Shown piece by piece: positions 41,138 through 50,114 of a stretch of DNA of 64,000 bases. Within the stretch, counting starts at the first letter, position 1, and each line of letters begins with the position of its first letter. Location: positions 2,852,001-2,916,000 of the forward strand of contig OZ243922.1 in the NCBI GenBank assembly GCA_965213905.1, written 5' to 3'. The position numbers were made by a program, and so were the translations under genes. The notes under the pieces were generated by a model that saw only the letters and a program-made list of their open reading frames with translations, was not told where the DNA came from and did not search any database. This DNA comes from SIRX01 sp965213905. Its GTDB lineage: Bacteria; Actinomycetota; Rubrobacteria; Rubrobacterales; Rubrobacteraceae.

Positions 41138-42637
41138 TCAAGAGGATGTTTCCCGCTTACAGATGTTACGCGCCGCCGACCGGCCCGCACGTCGGCCGAA
41201 GACGGAGCCCGCTGCCAAACCTGAGCCCCCTGGATAGTTGTGATAAAAAAGGCCTCCTACGAGCTCGCCTGCTGCGTAAAGCCCAGGAATGGCACGCCCC
41301 TCATGGTCGAGCACCTGGGTCTCGGCATTCACCGATAGACCACCGAATGTAAAACTAATTCCGCAAGTGACTATAAAGGCTAAATAGGGTGGGGTGTCTA
41401 GCCGTAACGCCCAATTGCTCTTCGGAGGCTCGATACCCTTTGTACACTTCCCGTCTTTCACGGCAGGGTGGAACTCTCCCGGCTGAACTGCAGCGTTGAA
41501 CTTCTGCACTGTACGCTCAAGCGCCTTCGGATCAATGCCGATTTTCTCTGCCAGCCCACTTATACTGTTGGCCTCATGACGGGATACTCCCGGCGCAGTG
41601 TATTCGTCTTGCCGGAGTAGAGGCTCAGCCTTGGCGTCGAAGATCTGGTATGCGATTTTTCCGGGCTGCTCCAGAATTTTAGCGCCGTACTTGGCATAGG
41701 TGTAGTTGCGGAAATCTGCGCCCTCGTCGAGAAAGCGTTTAGCGTATTTGTTGACAACTATACCTGAGAGATAAGACTGTTTGGAGTATAGGTTGGTCAG
41801 CTTCAGGTCGCCAGTGTCCGGTGCCGCAGCGTCCCAAGCGATCGAGTGGCATCCGTTCCATTGTCCATAGGGTTGTGCGCCTGCTTCAATTGCCATCCGC
41901 AGGACTTCCCCCGTGTTATATGGCGTGCCGCGCACCTTCGCGGCCCGCCACTCGTGGCCGAGCTGCTGGGCACGCATATCGTCATCGGATTCGAAGCCGC
42001 CGGCCGCTAGTACCACCGCTGCTGCCTCTATCTCTTCTCTGCCGCGCGGTCCGTCACAGACCACCCCAGTAACGGTTCCGGCGTTATCTCGCAGCAGATC
42101 GGTTACCGGGCTTTCAAAGTTGACTTCTACTCCAGATTTTCGTGCGCCAGCCAGATGTTGTCTCATAAGACCGCGGCCGCCCCCAACAGTTCCTAATACC
42201 AAACCGCCCCAAAAACGCCACTTGCCATCCACTTTGAACGACTGACGATCGTACATGAGCCTAAAACGCAAGCCCTTCTTGCTCAGCCATCGCATGACAT
42301 CTGCTACTTCGTTGACCAGGAGGTTAGTCAACACTTCGTCACACTCGCCTTCTGTTAACCGCCTCATATCCAGCTTGAAGTTCTGCGCTGTGTAGGAAGG
42401 AAGTTCTGTTAGAGCAACACGTTCGTCGTCGACCCCATCCAGTAACGGACGTAAATCTTCTAATCCCTCAAAGGTCGTGCGGAAGGCGCCCGCAGTGAAG
42501 TAGCTGTTGCCGCCCATCCACTCTCGCGGTGCTTTCTCAAGTACGAGCACGCGGGCTGCGTGCTCGCGTGCGGCGTGTGCTGCAGAGAAGGCAGCGTTCC
42601 CAGCGCCTACTATTACGACGTCATAATGTCGGCCCAC
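41138..42637 (-). CDS. tcuA: TcuA-type FAD-dependent dehydrogenase
   Basis: Flavoprotein of 499 residues in the fumarate reductase/succinate dehydrogenase superfamily, closest in appearance to TcuA, which oxidises tricarballylate to cis-aconitate. The FAD motif VVIVGAGNAAFSAAHAAREH is followed by MGGNSYFTAGAFRTTF; the C-terminal GISFTFGGLSVNAETQVLD and YAAGELVGGLFYHNYPGGSG close the FAD site. The GTG start follows AAGGGGG. It is transcribed divergently from dctP. No TcuB iron-sulfur partner is adjacent, so its electron acceptor is unknown. Confidence 0.85.
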   Translation of the reverse strand: MGRHYDVVIVGAGNAAFSAAHAAREHAARVLVLEKAPREWMGGNSYFTAGAFRTTFEGLEDLRPLLDGVDDERVALTELPSYTAQNFKLDMRRLTEGECDEVLTNLLVNEVADVMRWLSKKGLRFRLMYDRQSFKVDGKWRFWGGLVLGTVGGGRGLMRQHLAGARKSGVEVNFESPVTDLLRDNAGTVTGVVCDGPRGREEIEAAAVVLAAGGFESDDDMRAQQLGHEWRAAKVRGTPYNTGEVLRMAIEAGAQPYGQWNGCHSIAWDAAAPDTGDLKLTNLYSKQSYLSGIVVNKYAKRFLDEGADFRNYTYAKYGAKILEQPGKIAYQIFDAKAEPLLRQDEYTAPGVSRHEANSISGLAEKIGIDPKALERTVQKFNAAVQPGEFHPAVKDGKCTKGIEPPKSNWALRLDTPPYLAFIVTCGISFTFGGLSVNAETQVLDHEGRAIPGLYAAGELVGGLFYHNYPGGSGLAAGSVFGRRAGRSAARNICKRETSS

Positions 42638-42664
42638 ATGCCCCCTTAATGTTGCACACTTTAG

Positions 42665-42683
42665 ATATACAACAAATATACAA
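42665..42683. promoter_or_regulatory. Tandem ATATACAA half sites upstream of tcuA
   Basis: Two copies of ATATACAA begin 11 bases apart, about one helical turn, 28-46 bases upstream of the tcuA start. The TATACAA core also occurs before the GntR gene. They probably bind the GntR regulator. The remaining part of the 332-base tcuA-dctP gap holds the dctP promoter and nothing else that I recognise. Confidence 0.5.
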
Positions 42684-42787
42684 AATAGGCTACCAGCTTT
42701 TGTGAGTAGCAGTACAATAGATTCTGTACTGCGATTTGGTCCGAATTTCTGCTCGGTGCTTACACACTACTAATCTACTACCAACTC

Positions 42788-42817
42788 TTGACCCAAATTG
42801 TATGTAATGTGTATACT
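42788..42817 (+). promoter_or_regulatory. dctP promoter with GTATAC operator core
   Basis: TTGACC (42788-42793), an 18-base spacer and TATACT (42812-42817) form a good housekeeping promoter reading into dctP. The -10 overlaps GTGTATAC, similar to the GntR-gene site, so repressor binding there would block polymerase. Confidence 0.65.
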
Positions 42818-42969
42818 GTTGTCTGAAGGGAGTTCTATAGGTGGTGAGATCTCGTAAGCGAAGGTCAAGTATCAACGTTGCAGCAATCGATGAGAGTAGT
42901 TCGTTCTCAGAGTAGCGTTTACGGAACCTCACAAGAAGCGAGATCGAGCAGTGCCGAAAGGAGAGCAAC

Positions 42970-44085
42970 ATGGGGAAAGATATCCGTCGAATTGAAGAGA
43001 CTGGGCGGATCGGCCCATCCGACCATACCTGCGCGGGTGCACAAACAAAAGAATTGGAGAAGCCTCCAGCGAAGTTACGCACAGTAATGGTACTGCCGAT
43101 TCTCCTTCTCCTAACAGTTGTAGCATCAGCCTGTGGTGGTGGGTCGAGCTCGTCGGGTGGAGACGGAGCAGAAAACCAGGTGACCTTACGCCTAGCTAGT
43201 GCGCTTGAGGCTAGTCATCCTTACATAACCTGTGGTGCGGACCCGCTGGCGAAGCAACTGCAGGAGGACAACACAGGGATACAACTCGAAGTGTTCGCGG
43301 GTGGTCAACTCGGTGACGACCAGCAGGCGGCGCAGCAAACGCAGAGTGGCGACGTCGATATTGTGATTACGACTTTCTCTACTCTAGCGCAGTTTTATGA
43401 AAAACTTTCCGTCTTCGATGCCACTTATGCTATGCGTGACGCTGACCACCTTGAAAAGGTCTTTGAAGGGGAGGTTGGTACGGAGGTACGCGAGGAGATG
43501 CTAAGTGAGAGCAACCTCAGGCTTATCGCTACCCCCTTGTACGGTACCCGCCATGTAACGTCGAAAGTGCCGGTGCGTAGCCCGGAGGACATGAACGGTA
43601 TAAAGATCCGGTCGATTGACGAACCGTTGTTCCTCGCAAACTCCCGGGTACTGGGGGCGAACCCGACACCTGTTCCGATCGCGGAGTTGTTTACCGCATT
43701 GCAACAGGGCGTTGTAGACGCACAGGAGAACCCGATTCCAACGATCGCAACCAACGACTTTATGGCTCACCAATCGCACCTGAATTTGACTGGGCACGTA
43801 GTCCAAACGCTGCCATGGGCGATGAACGGAGATTCATGGGAGAACCTTACTTCAGAGCAGCAAGACCAACTGTCGTCGGGAATGGATCAGGCCTCCCAGG
43901 ATATTCGAGATTGCGTAGAAGAGGACACCGAAAAGTTCTTGCAGGAGTGGAAGGACGACCCGGAAATCACGGTTGTTGAGGATGTCGATAAATCAGCCTT
44001 CCAAGAGAACGCGAGAGAGATACTGCTACCCAAGTTTAGTGATCAGTGGGATGGGCTGTATGAGCGGATTCAGGACGTCCAATAG
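42970..44085 (+). CDS. dctP: TRAP transporter substrate-binding lipoprotein DctP
   Basis: A 371-residue DctP-family protein that captures a carboxylate outside the membrane. A hydrophobic segment ends in a lipobox (VVASACGGG, Cys near 55), then a Ser/Gly linker and the binding domain with the carboxylate-binding Arg region (MNGIKIRSIDEPLFL) and VVDAQENPIPTI. A GGAGAG ribosome site supports the first ATG although it leaves about 38 residues before the signal core; an ATG at 43087 would give a conventional signal peptide. First gene of the dctPQM unit. Confidence 0.92.
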   Translation: MGKDIRRIEETGRIGPSDHTCAGAQTKELEKPPAKLRTVMVLPILLLLTVVASACGGGSSSSGGDGAENQVTLRLASALEASHPYITCGADPLAKQLQEDNTGIQLEVFAGGQLGDDQQAAQQTQSGDVDIVITTFSTLAQFYEKLSVFDATYAMRDADHLEKVFEGEVGTEVREEMLSESNLRLIATPLYGTRHVTSKVPVRSPEDMNGIKIRSIDEPLFLANSRVLGANPTPVPIAELFTALQQGVVDAQENPIPTIATNDFMAHQSHLNLTGHVVQTLPWAMNGDSWENLTSEQQDQLSSGMDQASQDIRDCVEEDTEKFLQEWKDDPEITVVEDVDKSAFQENAREILLPKFSDQWDGLYERIQDVQ

Positions 44086-44657
44086 TGAGCGCCTCTAATG
44101 GGGAGGCCAACAACTCAGAGGTCGCTGACCGTTCTGATGGTCAGCACGGCGAATCGGAGACAGGTGGCGGACTAGCTCCGGTGTTGAGACCGCTGCTTAG
44201 GGTGAGTTACTTCTTATCAGCGTTTGCACTTATTACAGTGACTGCTCTGGTCCTCGCGCAGATCTTCTTTCGTTACGTTATGGGTACGCCGCTGACATGG
44301 GCTGAAGAAATCGCACGGCTCACGCTCGTGCTCATAACCTTTTGGGGACTCGCTTGGGTAGATTCTCGCGACTCCCACCTCGCCATTGAGTTTGATCTTC
44401 CCGATGCCGTGCCGAATGTCATCGTCCAGGCACTGTATATAGTTCGCTCAGTTCTCACGGGCCTCGTGGCATTGACTCTCGCTTACGCGGCATTCGTTCA
44501 CGGTACAGGCCTACAACTGTCTGCGCCGGCGACCGGCCTGCCACTTAGTTTTCATTTCTACTTGGTTGCTATTGGGTTACTCGCCTGGGCAATGTACCGA
44601 TTTGTAGTTACTTCGGTCACTGTGATCGAAATGCGCAAGGAGGAACAAGCTTCATGA
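44085..44657 (+). CDS. dctQ: TRAP transporter small permease DctQ
   Basis: A 190-residue membrane protein with four transmembrane helices and the DctQ motif RYVMGTPLTWAEEIARLTLV. It pairs with DctM in the sodium-driven carboxylate permease. The GTG overlaps the dctP stop by one base, and its own stop overlaps the dctM ATG (ATGA). Confidence 0.92.
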   Translation: MSASNGEANNSEVADRSDGQHGESETGGGLAPVLRPLLRVSYFLSAFALITVTALVLAQIFFRYVMGTPLTWAEEIARLTLVLITFWGLAWVDSRDSHLAIEFDLPDAVPNVIVQALYIVRSVLTGLVALTLAYAAFVHGTGLQLSAPATGLPLSFHFYLVAIGLLAWAMYRFVVTSVTVIEMRKEEQAS

Positions 44658-45928
44658 TGATCATACTACTCATCTTGGTGCTTATCTTCGGCTTGCTCCT
44701 AAGATTGCCGGTCGCGATTGCAATACTTATTCCCTCGCTCATCTATATGGTCCAGAGTCCTACGGTCTCGCTGAGCACGCTCGTTAGCCAGATGACTGGG
44801 GGGGTTGACTCGTTCATACTTCTGGCAGTCCCATTGTTCGTGTTGGTAGGAAATCTTATGAACGCGAGCCATGCGACTGACCGACTGTTTGAGTGGATCG
44901 AGTCTCTCGTCGGTCATTATCGTGGAGCACTTGGATACGCCAATGTTGTCGGCAGCTTTGTGTTCGCTGGCATGAGTGGCGCCGCGGTGGCCGACGCCGC
45001 AGGACTGGGTTCGGTTGAGGTGGCTGCCATGCGTAAGCAGGGTTACCCGGATAGATTTTCCGTCGGACTAACCGCGGCTTCTACCACCATCGGGCCTATC
45101 TTACCGCCGAGCATTCCGGCCGTCGTGTATGGAGCTGCTGCAGGTGTTCCGGTCGGAGCACTGTTTATCGGGGGTATAGGCCCCGGTATCCTCATGGCGG
45201 TCTTCCTGATCTTGTGGGTGGCCGTTGCTAGTAGACTTCGCGGCTTCCCTCGCGAGCAAAGGTCTAGTCTCAAAAAGATAGGTTGGCAGACACTCCGCGC
45301 TTTACCGGCACTAGCTACGCCGTTCATCCTCCTCGCAGGTATTTTTGCCGGCGTATTCACGGCTACCGAGGCGGCCGGTGTAGCGGTTGCCTACGTGGTG
45401 CTGATAGGGGCGCTCGTCTATCGCTCGCTCGGATGGACCGTGTGGAAGAAGGCCTTGAGTGACAGTGTTCAAACGACCGTCGCGATACTCATCATCGTCG
45501 CCGCTTCCTCTATCTTTGGCTATATTCTCGCCTTGGAGCGCGCTCCCACCAAAATCGTGAACTTGGCCACTTCGATTGGCGGAGGACAGATCGTCTCTCT
45601 GTTACTGATTAGCTTGGGTCTGTTAATCGTTGGAACGCTGCTAGAACCGCTGGCGGCTATCGTCATTCTTACCCCGGTGCTCTCGCCTTTAGCTAGCACG
45701 CTGGGTATCCACCCCGTACAGCTTGGAATCGTCGTCATACTCAGCCTCATGATCGGACTGCTAACCCCACCCGTCGGCATGGTTCTTTTTACGTTGACCT
45801 CAGTAACTGGTGTGCCTTTTAGAGAGGTTTGGCGAGGCACGGTGCCTTTCCTCATTCCACTGCTTTTCTGCTTACTACTCGTTGTGCTCTTCCCGCCACT
45901 GACCACCTTTTTCCTTGGAGAAGGCTGA
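44654..45928 (+). CDS. dctM: TRAP transporter large permease DctM
   Basis: A 424-residue polytopic permease with about twelve helices. Family hallmarks are AGMSGAAVADAAGLGSVEV, TIGPILPPSIPAVVYGAAAG and the C-terminal GLLTPPVGMVLFTL. It catalyses Na+-coupled import of the substrate handed over by DctP. Start overlaps dctQ; the aldehyde dehydrogenase follows after 39 bases. Confidence 0.94.
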   Translation: MMIILLILVLIFGLLLRLPVAIAILIPSLIYMVQSPTVSLSTLVSQMTGGVDSFILLAVPLFVLVGNLMNASHATDRLFEWIESLVGHYRGALGYANVVGSFVFAGMSGAAVADAAGLGSVEVAAMRKQGYPDRFSVGLTAASTTIGPILPPSIPAVVYGAAAGVPVGALFIGGIGPGILMAVFLILWVAVASRLRGFPREQRSSLKKIGWQTLRALPALATPFILLAGIFAGVFTATEAAGVAVAYVVLIGALVYRSLGWTVWKKALSDSVQTTVAILIIVAASSIFGYILALERAPTKIVNLATSIGGGQIVSLLLISLGLLIVGTLLEPLAAIVILTPVLSPLASTLGIHPVQLGIVVILSLMIGLLTPPVGMVLFTLTSVTGVPFREVWRGTVPFLIPLLFCLLLVVLFPPLTTFFLGEG

Positions 45929-45967
45929 TGACACGAGCTGAAGATTGTAAAGATAGGAGGCCCAAAC

Positions 45968-47461
45968 GTGCAGCAATTTGTCTACGATAATCTGCACCCT
46001 CAGATGCTCATCGGAGCACGAAGAAGAGGATCATCGGACGGTTCGACACTAGCGGTTCTGGATCCGTATGAAGGAACTGAGTGGGCGCTGATCCCCGACG
46101 CTACGTCTGCGGACGTCGACGAAGCGGTCAGTGCTGCGCGTGCAGCTCTCGAAGAAGGTGAATGGGGAGACTTTACTCCATCTAAGCGGGGAGAGATGTT
46201 GGAGCGTCTAGCCGACCTTATTGAGCGAGACGCGGAGTTCATCGGCGGCCTAGATACGCGAGATAACGGTAAACTGATCGCCGAGACTACAAAGCAGGCA
46301 CGCCTAGCCGCGTCTACCTATCGGTATTTTGCTGGCTTCGCCGACAAAGTTTTTGGCTCGGTCATACCTTTGGAGAGCAATACTACCTTCGACTACCTGA
46401 CTTACGAGCCTGTGGGTGTTTGTGGCTTGATGGTAGCCTGGAATTCCCCAATGCAGTTGCTCGCCAACAAGCTAGCGCCCGCGTTAGCAGCAGGTAATAC
46501 TGCAATCGTAAAGCCGTCTGAGCATGCCTCAACGTCGGTTCTACACCTTGGAACTTTAATTGAAGAGGCAGGGTTTCCGCCGGGTGTCGTCAACGTCATT
46601 TCGGGAGAAGGTACTGTAGCTGGAGCGGCACTTTCGGCACATCCTGGTGTCGACCTGATCAGCCTCACCGGCGGCATAGAAACCGGGAAAGCGATCCTGC
46701 GGGCTGCGGCCGAGAACATTACCAAGGTCGTATTGGAACTTGGCGGCAAGTCGCCCCATATAGTCTTTGAGGATGCAGATTTTGAAGCAGCGTTGAACGG
46801 TGTTTTAGCCGGCATCTTCGCAGCCGGGGGGCAGACCTGTATCGCGGGTTCGCGGCTTTTGGTGCACGAAAAGATTTACGATGAATTCCTCCAGAAATTG
46901 AACGAACGTGCCCAGTCGATCAGGCTAGGTGACCCGAAGGACCAAAACACACAGATGGGGCCGCTTGCCAATCAACCACAATACGAACGGGTTGTAGATC
47001 TAGTCGACAAGTCCATCGACACCGGAGCAAGTGTTGTAACGGACAACGGCTATGCAGCCACCGATGTCGGCGATCTATTTGTACGCCCGACAATTCTCAC
47101 CAACCTGAATGACAACGTACCTGCTGCGCGGGAGGAGGTCTTCGGACCGGTACTCGCTGCTTGGTCGTTCGCTGACCTGGATGAAGCGGTGAAGATCGGC
47201 AACGATTCCCCCTTCGGTCTCGCGGCGGGAGTCTGGACCCGTGACGTATCGCGCGCACTAACTATGGCACGGCAGCTCCGTGCCGGTACGGTATGGATAA
47301 ACACCTACCGAAAACTTGCTGCGGCAGCACCCTTTGGCGGCTTTGGTCAAAGTGGTCTTGGACGAGAACGTGGGCTCGAGGGCCTACGAGAATATATGCA
47401 GTCCAAGAACGTCATGATCGAAACTGAGGTGGACGCAAGCGACCCGTTCACAATCCGCTGA
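45968..47461 (+). CDS. Aldehyde dehydrogenase
   Basis: NAD(P)-dependent ALDH of 497 residues. Catalytic Cys291 is in AAGGQTCIAG and Glu257 in VLELGGKSPHIV; the Rossmann NAD site shows GGIETGK instead of the common GSTxxG. It starts at a GTG after TAGGAGG. The position between a TRAP transporter and a 3-hydroxyacid dehydrogenase-like gene suggests oxidation of a semialdehyde intermediate of the imported carboxylate. Confidence 0.93.
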   Translation: MQQFVYDNLHPQMLIGARRRGSSDGSTLAVLDPYEGTEWALIPDATSADVDEAVSAARAALEEGEWGDFTPSKRGEMLERLADLIERDAEFIGGLDTRDNGKLIAETTKQARLAASTYRYFAGFADKVFGSVIPLESNTTFDYLTYEPVGVCGLMVAWNSPMQLLANKLAPALAAGNTAIVKPSEHASTSVLHLGTLIEEAGFPPGVVNVISGEGTVAGAALSAHPGVDLISLTGGIETGKAILRAAAENITKVVLELGGKSPHIVFEDADFEAALNGVLAGIFAAGGQTCIAGSRLLVHEKIYDEFLQKLNERAQSIRLGDPKDQNTQMGPLANQPQYERVVDLVDKSIDTGASVVTDNGYAATDVGDLFVRPTILTNLNDNVPAAREEVFGPVLAAWSFADLDEAVKIGNDSPFGLAAGVWTRDVSRALTMARQLRAGTVWINTYRKLAAAAPFGGFGQSGLGRERGLEGLREYMQSKNVMIETEVDASDPFTIR

Positions 47462-48390
47462 TGGCTACGGCACAGAGCCAAAGATCGGATGTCAAGATCG
47501 CCTGCTTCGGCCTTGGGGCGATGGGTTCAGCGATGCTCGCTCGGCTTGACCGGTCGGGTTTCGAGGTGCATGGCTACGATGTTAACCCGCAGGCCGTCGA
47601 GCTTGTACGTAGTAACGGTCTATCTGCTGATGTTGTTGAGGCTTGCGATGTCACATCGGTGGACGTGATCTTATCTTGTGTGCCAGCCGACGATCAAGTG
47701 ATCGCCCTGCTGACGGGTGACTATGGGTTGTTAGAGCAGTTGCCAGCCAGTGCTTCTGTTATCGAAACGAGCACTATCTTGCCTGAAACCGTGCAGAAGG
47801 TAGCGGCAGTGGCGGATACCCACGAACTCGGCTTTATCGACGTAGGGGTCACCGGAGGACCAGAATTATTGAATGACGATAACAGTGGCTTGACACTTTA
47901 CGCAGGTGGGCTCACTGAGGCTAACGCTGACGCCCGGCTGGTGCTAAGTGGTCTCGGTGAGGTTGTTGACTGCGGGGAAACCGGAAATGGCAAGCTAGTT
48001 AAGATCATCAACAACCTCATGAGTTGGGGCAACATCGCCGTCGCTGCAGAGGCATTTAGTATTGGAACGGCCGCAGGAGTAGACGAGCGTCGACTTTATG
48101 AAGCGCTGGCTCTCGGCGGCGGCCGCTCGAATCAGTTTGTGAAGCGCTTCAAACGCTTGATCGACGGGGACGACACTACCTACTTCTCTGTACAACTAGG
48201 TGCAAAGGATGTCCGGCTGGCGTGCCAGGTTGCTGAAGAAATTCCGTCGGCAGCGCCGCTAGCGTCAGTGCTGGAAGAGCTATATAAGAGCGCAGAAGGA
48301 GTGATGCCTGATAAGGACATAGTTTCTATATACAAGCACTATCAAAGGAACTTACCGCACGATTTACCCAACAATGAAAGAGAGGCTTAA
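47461..48390 (+). CDS. 3-hydroxyisobutyrate dehydrogenase-family oxidoreductase
   Basis: A 309-residue beta-hydroxyacid dehydrogenase. The Rossmann site CFGLGAMGSAMLARL is at residues 15-29, the substrate loop DVGVTGGPEL at 128-137, and catalytic Lys181 in GNGKLVKIINN. The family interconverts a 3-hydroxy acid and its semialdehyde; the ALDH encoded just upstream could take the product. The ATG overlaps the ALDH stop (TGATG). Confidence 0.9.
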   Translation: MATAQSQRSDVKIACFGLGAMGSAMLARLDRSGFEVHGYDVNPQAVELVRSNGLSADVVEACDVTSVDVILSCVPADDQVIALLTGDYGLLEQLPASASVIETSTILPETVQKVAAVADTHELGFIDVGVTGGPELLNDDNSGLTLYAGGLTEANADARLVLSGLGEVVDCGETGNGKLVKIINNLMSWGNIAVAAEAFSIGTAAGVDERRLYEALALGGGRSNQFVKRFKRLIDGDDTTYFSVQLGAKDVRLACQVAEEIPSAAPLASVLEELYKSAEGVMPDKDIVSIYKHYQRNLPHDLPNNEREA

Positions 48391-48392
48391 AT

Positions 48393-48815
48393 ATGAGTTG
48401 GCATCTACATCATGTGAATGTGCCTGCACCAGATCTACAGGCGTCTATCAAGTTCTACGAGCAGATACTTGGCATGAATGCCAAACCGTTCCCTTCATCA
48501 GACCCGTCGGATCGCGGCATATATAAGGAAGAGGACGTCGTTATCACTGTCGAGGATGAGGATCAAGGATGGCCGCAGGTGCATCTGCAAGTCCCGAACC
48601 CCAATGCCGCGAGGGACAATAACTGGCATATTAACCCTATCGCAGCTCCCCACGTCGCCTACCGCGTCGATGACATCGAGGCGGTCAAGAAAGAACTCGA
48701 CCGCAGAGGCGTTTATTACGCAGATGCAGCTAGTTGGGCTTTGCGAGGTGCCTACCAAATCTATTTTTACGATCCTGCCCTGAACATCGTCGAAGTCAAC
48801 CAACGAATAGATTAG
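48393..48815 (+). CDS. VOC-family (glyoxalase/dioxygenase fold) protein
   Basis: A 140-residue protein with two beta-alpha-beta-beta-beta modules. Candidate metal ligands are His in WHLHHVNVPA, His in VHLQVPN or PHVAYRVDD and Glu in LNIVEVNQR. It follows the HIBADH-type gene by two bases. It could be an isomerase, epimerase, lyase or resistance protein; the sequence does not decide. It is embedded in the catabolic unit. Confidence 0.8.
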   Translation: MSWHLHHVNVPAPDLQASIKFYEQILGMNAKPFPSSDPSDRGIYKEEDVVITVEDEDQGWPQVHLQVPNPNAARDNNWHINPIAAPHVAYRVDDIEAVKKELDRRGVYYADAASWALRGAYQIYFYDPALNIVEVNQRID

Positions 48816-48827
48816 ATAGAAGTTGAA

Positions 48828-50036
48828 ATGTCGATTCCCGCCGTCACACACGACACCGACCGTAGTCCTCAGCGAGAGTTGCCTTATGCGCTGATTCGAG
48901 GTGGCACGAGTAAGTGTCACTGTTTCCGGATGGAGGACTTACCGGACACTGACGCTGAACGAGACGCGGTGCTGTTAGCCGCGCTCGGGAGCCCTGACGC
49001 CCGGCAAATCGACGGTGTAGGGGGAGCAACGTCGCTAACTAGCAAAGCCTTGTTGCTACGAAAGCCGACGAAAGACGAGCCAACTGCCGATATCGTCTTT
49101 CGTTTCGCTCAAGTCAGCGTTACGGAGCCTGTGGTCGACTATGGTGGAACCTGCGGAAACTGCACGTCGGCGGTCGCACATTATGCTGTCGACAACGGGT
49201 TTGTAGAACTGACTGAACCAACAACTAACGTGACAATCTACAATCTCAATACCTCTAGTACAGTAGTCGCCGAAGTCCCGATCCAGGATGGGCTGGCAGC
49301 GGTGGACGGAGACGCTGTTATTGCTGGAGTCCCGGGCTCAGGGTCGCCAGTAAGCCTTTGGTTTGAGCAACCAACTGGGGCGTCGACTGGAAAACTGTAT
49401 CCTAGCGGCGAGAAATGTGATCAGCTAAGTTTCGCTCAAGGCGTATTTAACGTGTCTTTCTTGGACTCGGTTAACCCCATTGTGTTTGTCAGCGCGGAAA
49501 ATATCAGCCTTTCAGGAGATGAGCTACCCGAAGAACTTTTGTCTTACACTGACCAGCTACGGACGCTAGAGCATTGCCGTGGTTGGGGAGCTCAACATAT
49601 GGGACTCGTAAGAGACGCGAAGGATGCAGCCGCTACAACACCGGGTGTGCCAAAGGTCGCCGTTGTTGCTCCGCCGAGAGACTACCGAGCCAGTGATGGC
49701 TCTATCGTGAGCTCGGAGAATATCGATCTCTGCGCTCGCATAATGTCCATGGGCAAGCCTCACGCGGCTTATTCGGTCTCTGGTGCCATTTGCACAGCAG
49801 TGGCAGTGACTCAGCCGGGAACCATTCCGCACAGTGTATCTAGCGGAGGCACTGATGCCGGTGAGCAACGCACACGGGTCAGAATTGGACATCCGTCAGG
49901 AATTATTGATGCGGTTGTGGAGCGTGACCTGAACAATGAAGTGCTAAGAGTGGGCGTCGAACGGACAGCTCGCTCTCTAGTTGAAGGGGTCGTGCTCGTA
50001 CCAACCTCAGCCAGTGCGTTCACTAACAAAAGTTAA
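48828..50036 (+). CDS. PrpF-family isomerase
   Basis: A 402-residue protein of the PrpF/4-oxalomesaconate tautomerase/aconitate isomerase group (diaminopimelate epimerase-like fold). RGGTSKCHCF near residue 25 is the family's N-terminal motif, with GGTCGNCTSAV further on (active-site cysteine region) and PHAAYSVSGAICTAVAV near the C-terminus. These enzymes shift double bonds in unsaturated polycarboxylates, which would fit a product of the TcuA-type dehydrogenase. The ATG is 12 bases after the VOC stop. Confidence 0.88.
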   Translation: MSIPAVTHDTDRSPQRELPYALIRGGTSKCHCFRMEDLPDTDAERDAVLLAALGSPDARQIDGVGGATSLTSKALLLRKPTKDEPTADIVFRFAQVSVTEPVVDYGGTCGNCTSAVAHYAVDNGFVELTEPTTNVTIYNLNTSSTVVAEVPIQDGLAAVDGDAVIAGVPGSGSPVSLWFEQPTGASTGKLYPSGEKCDQLSFAQGVFNVSFLDSVNPIVFVSAENISLSGDELPEELLSYTDQLRTLEHCRGWGAQHMGLVRDAKDAAATTPGVPKVAVVAPPRDYRASDGSIVSSENIDLCARIMSMGKPHAAYSVSGAICTAVAVTQPGTIPHSVSSGGTDAGEQRTRVRIGHPSGIIDAVVERDLNNEVLRVGVERTARSLVEGVVLVPTSASAFTNKS

Positions 50037-50114
50037 TCTAGCTTGGGTTGAAGTTTTTACCGGGAGCATTGCTAACGGAATCATTCCAAAGAATGTTTTC
50101 TATCGATAGACACC

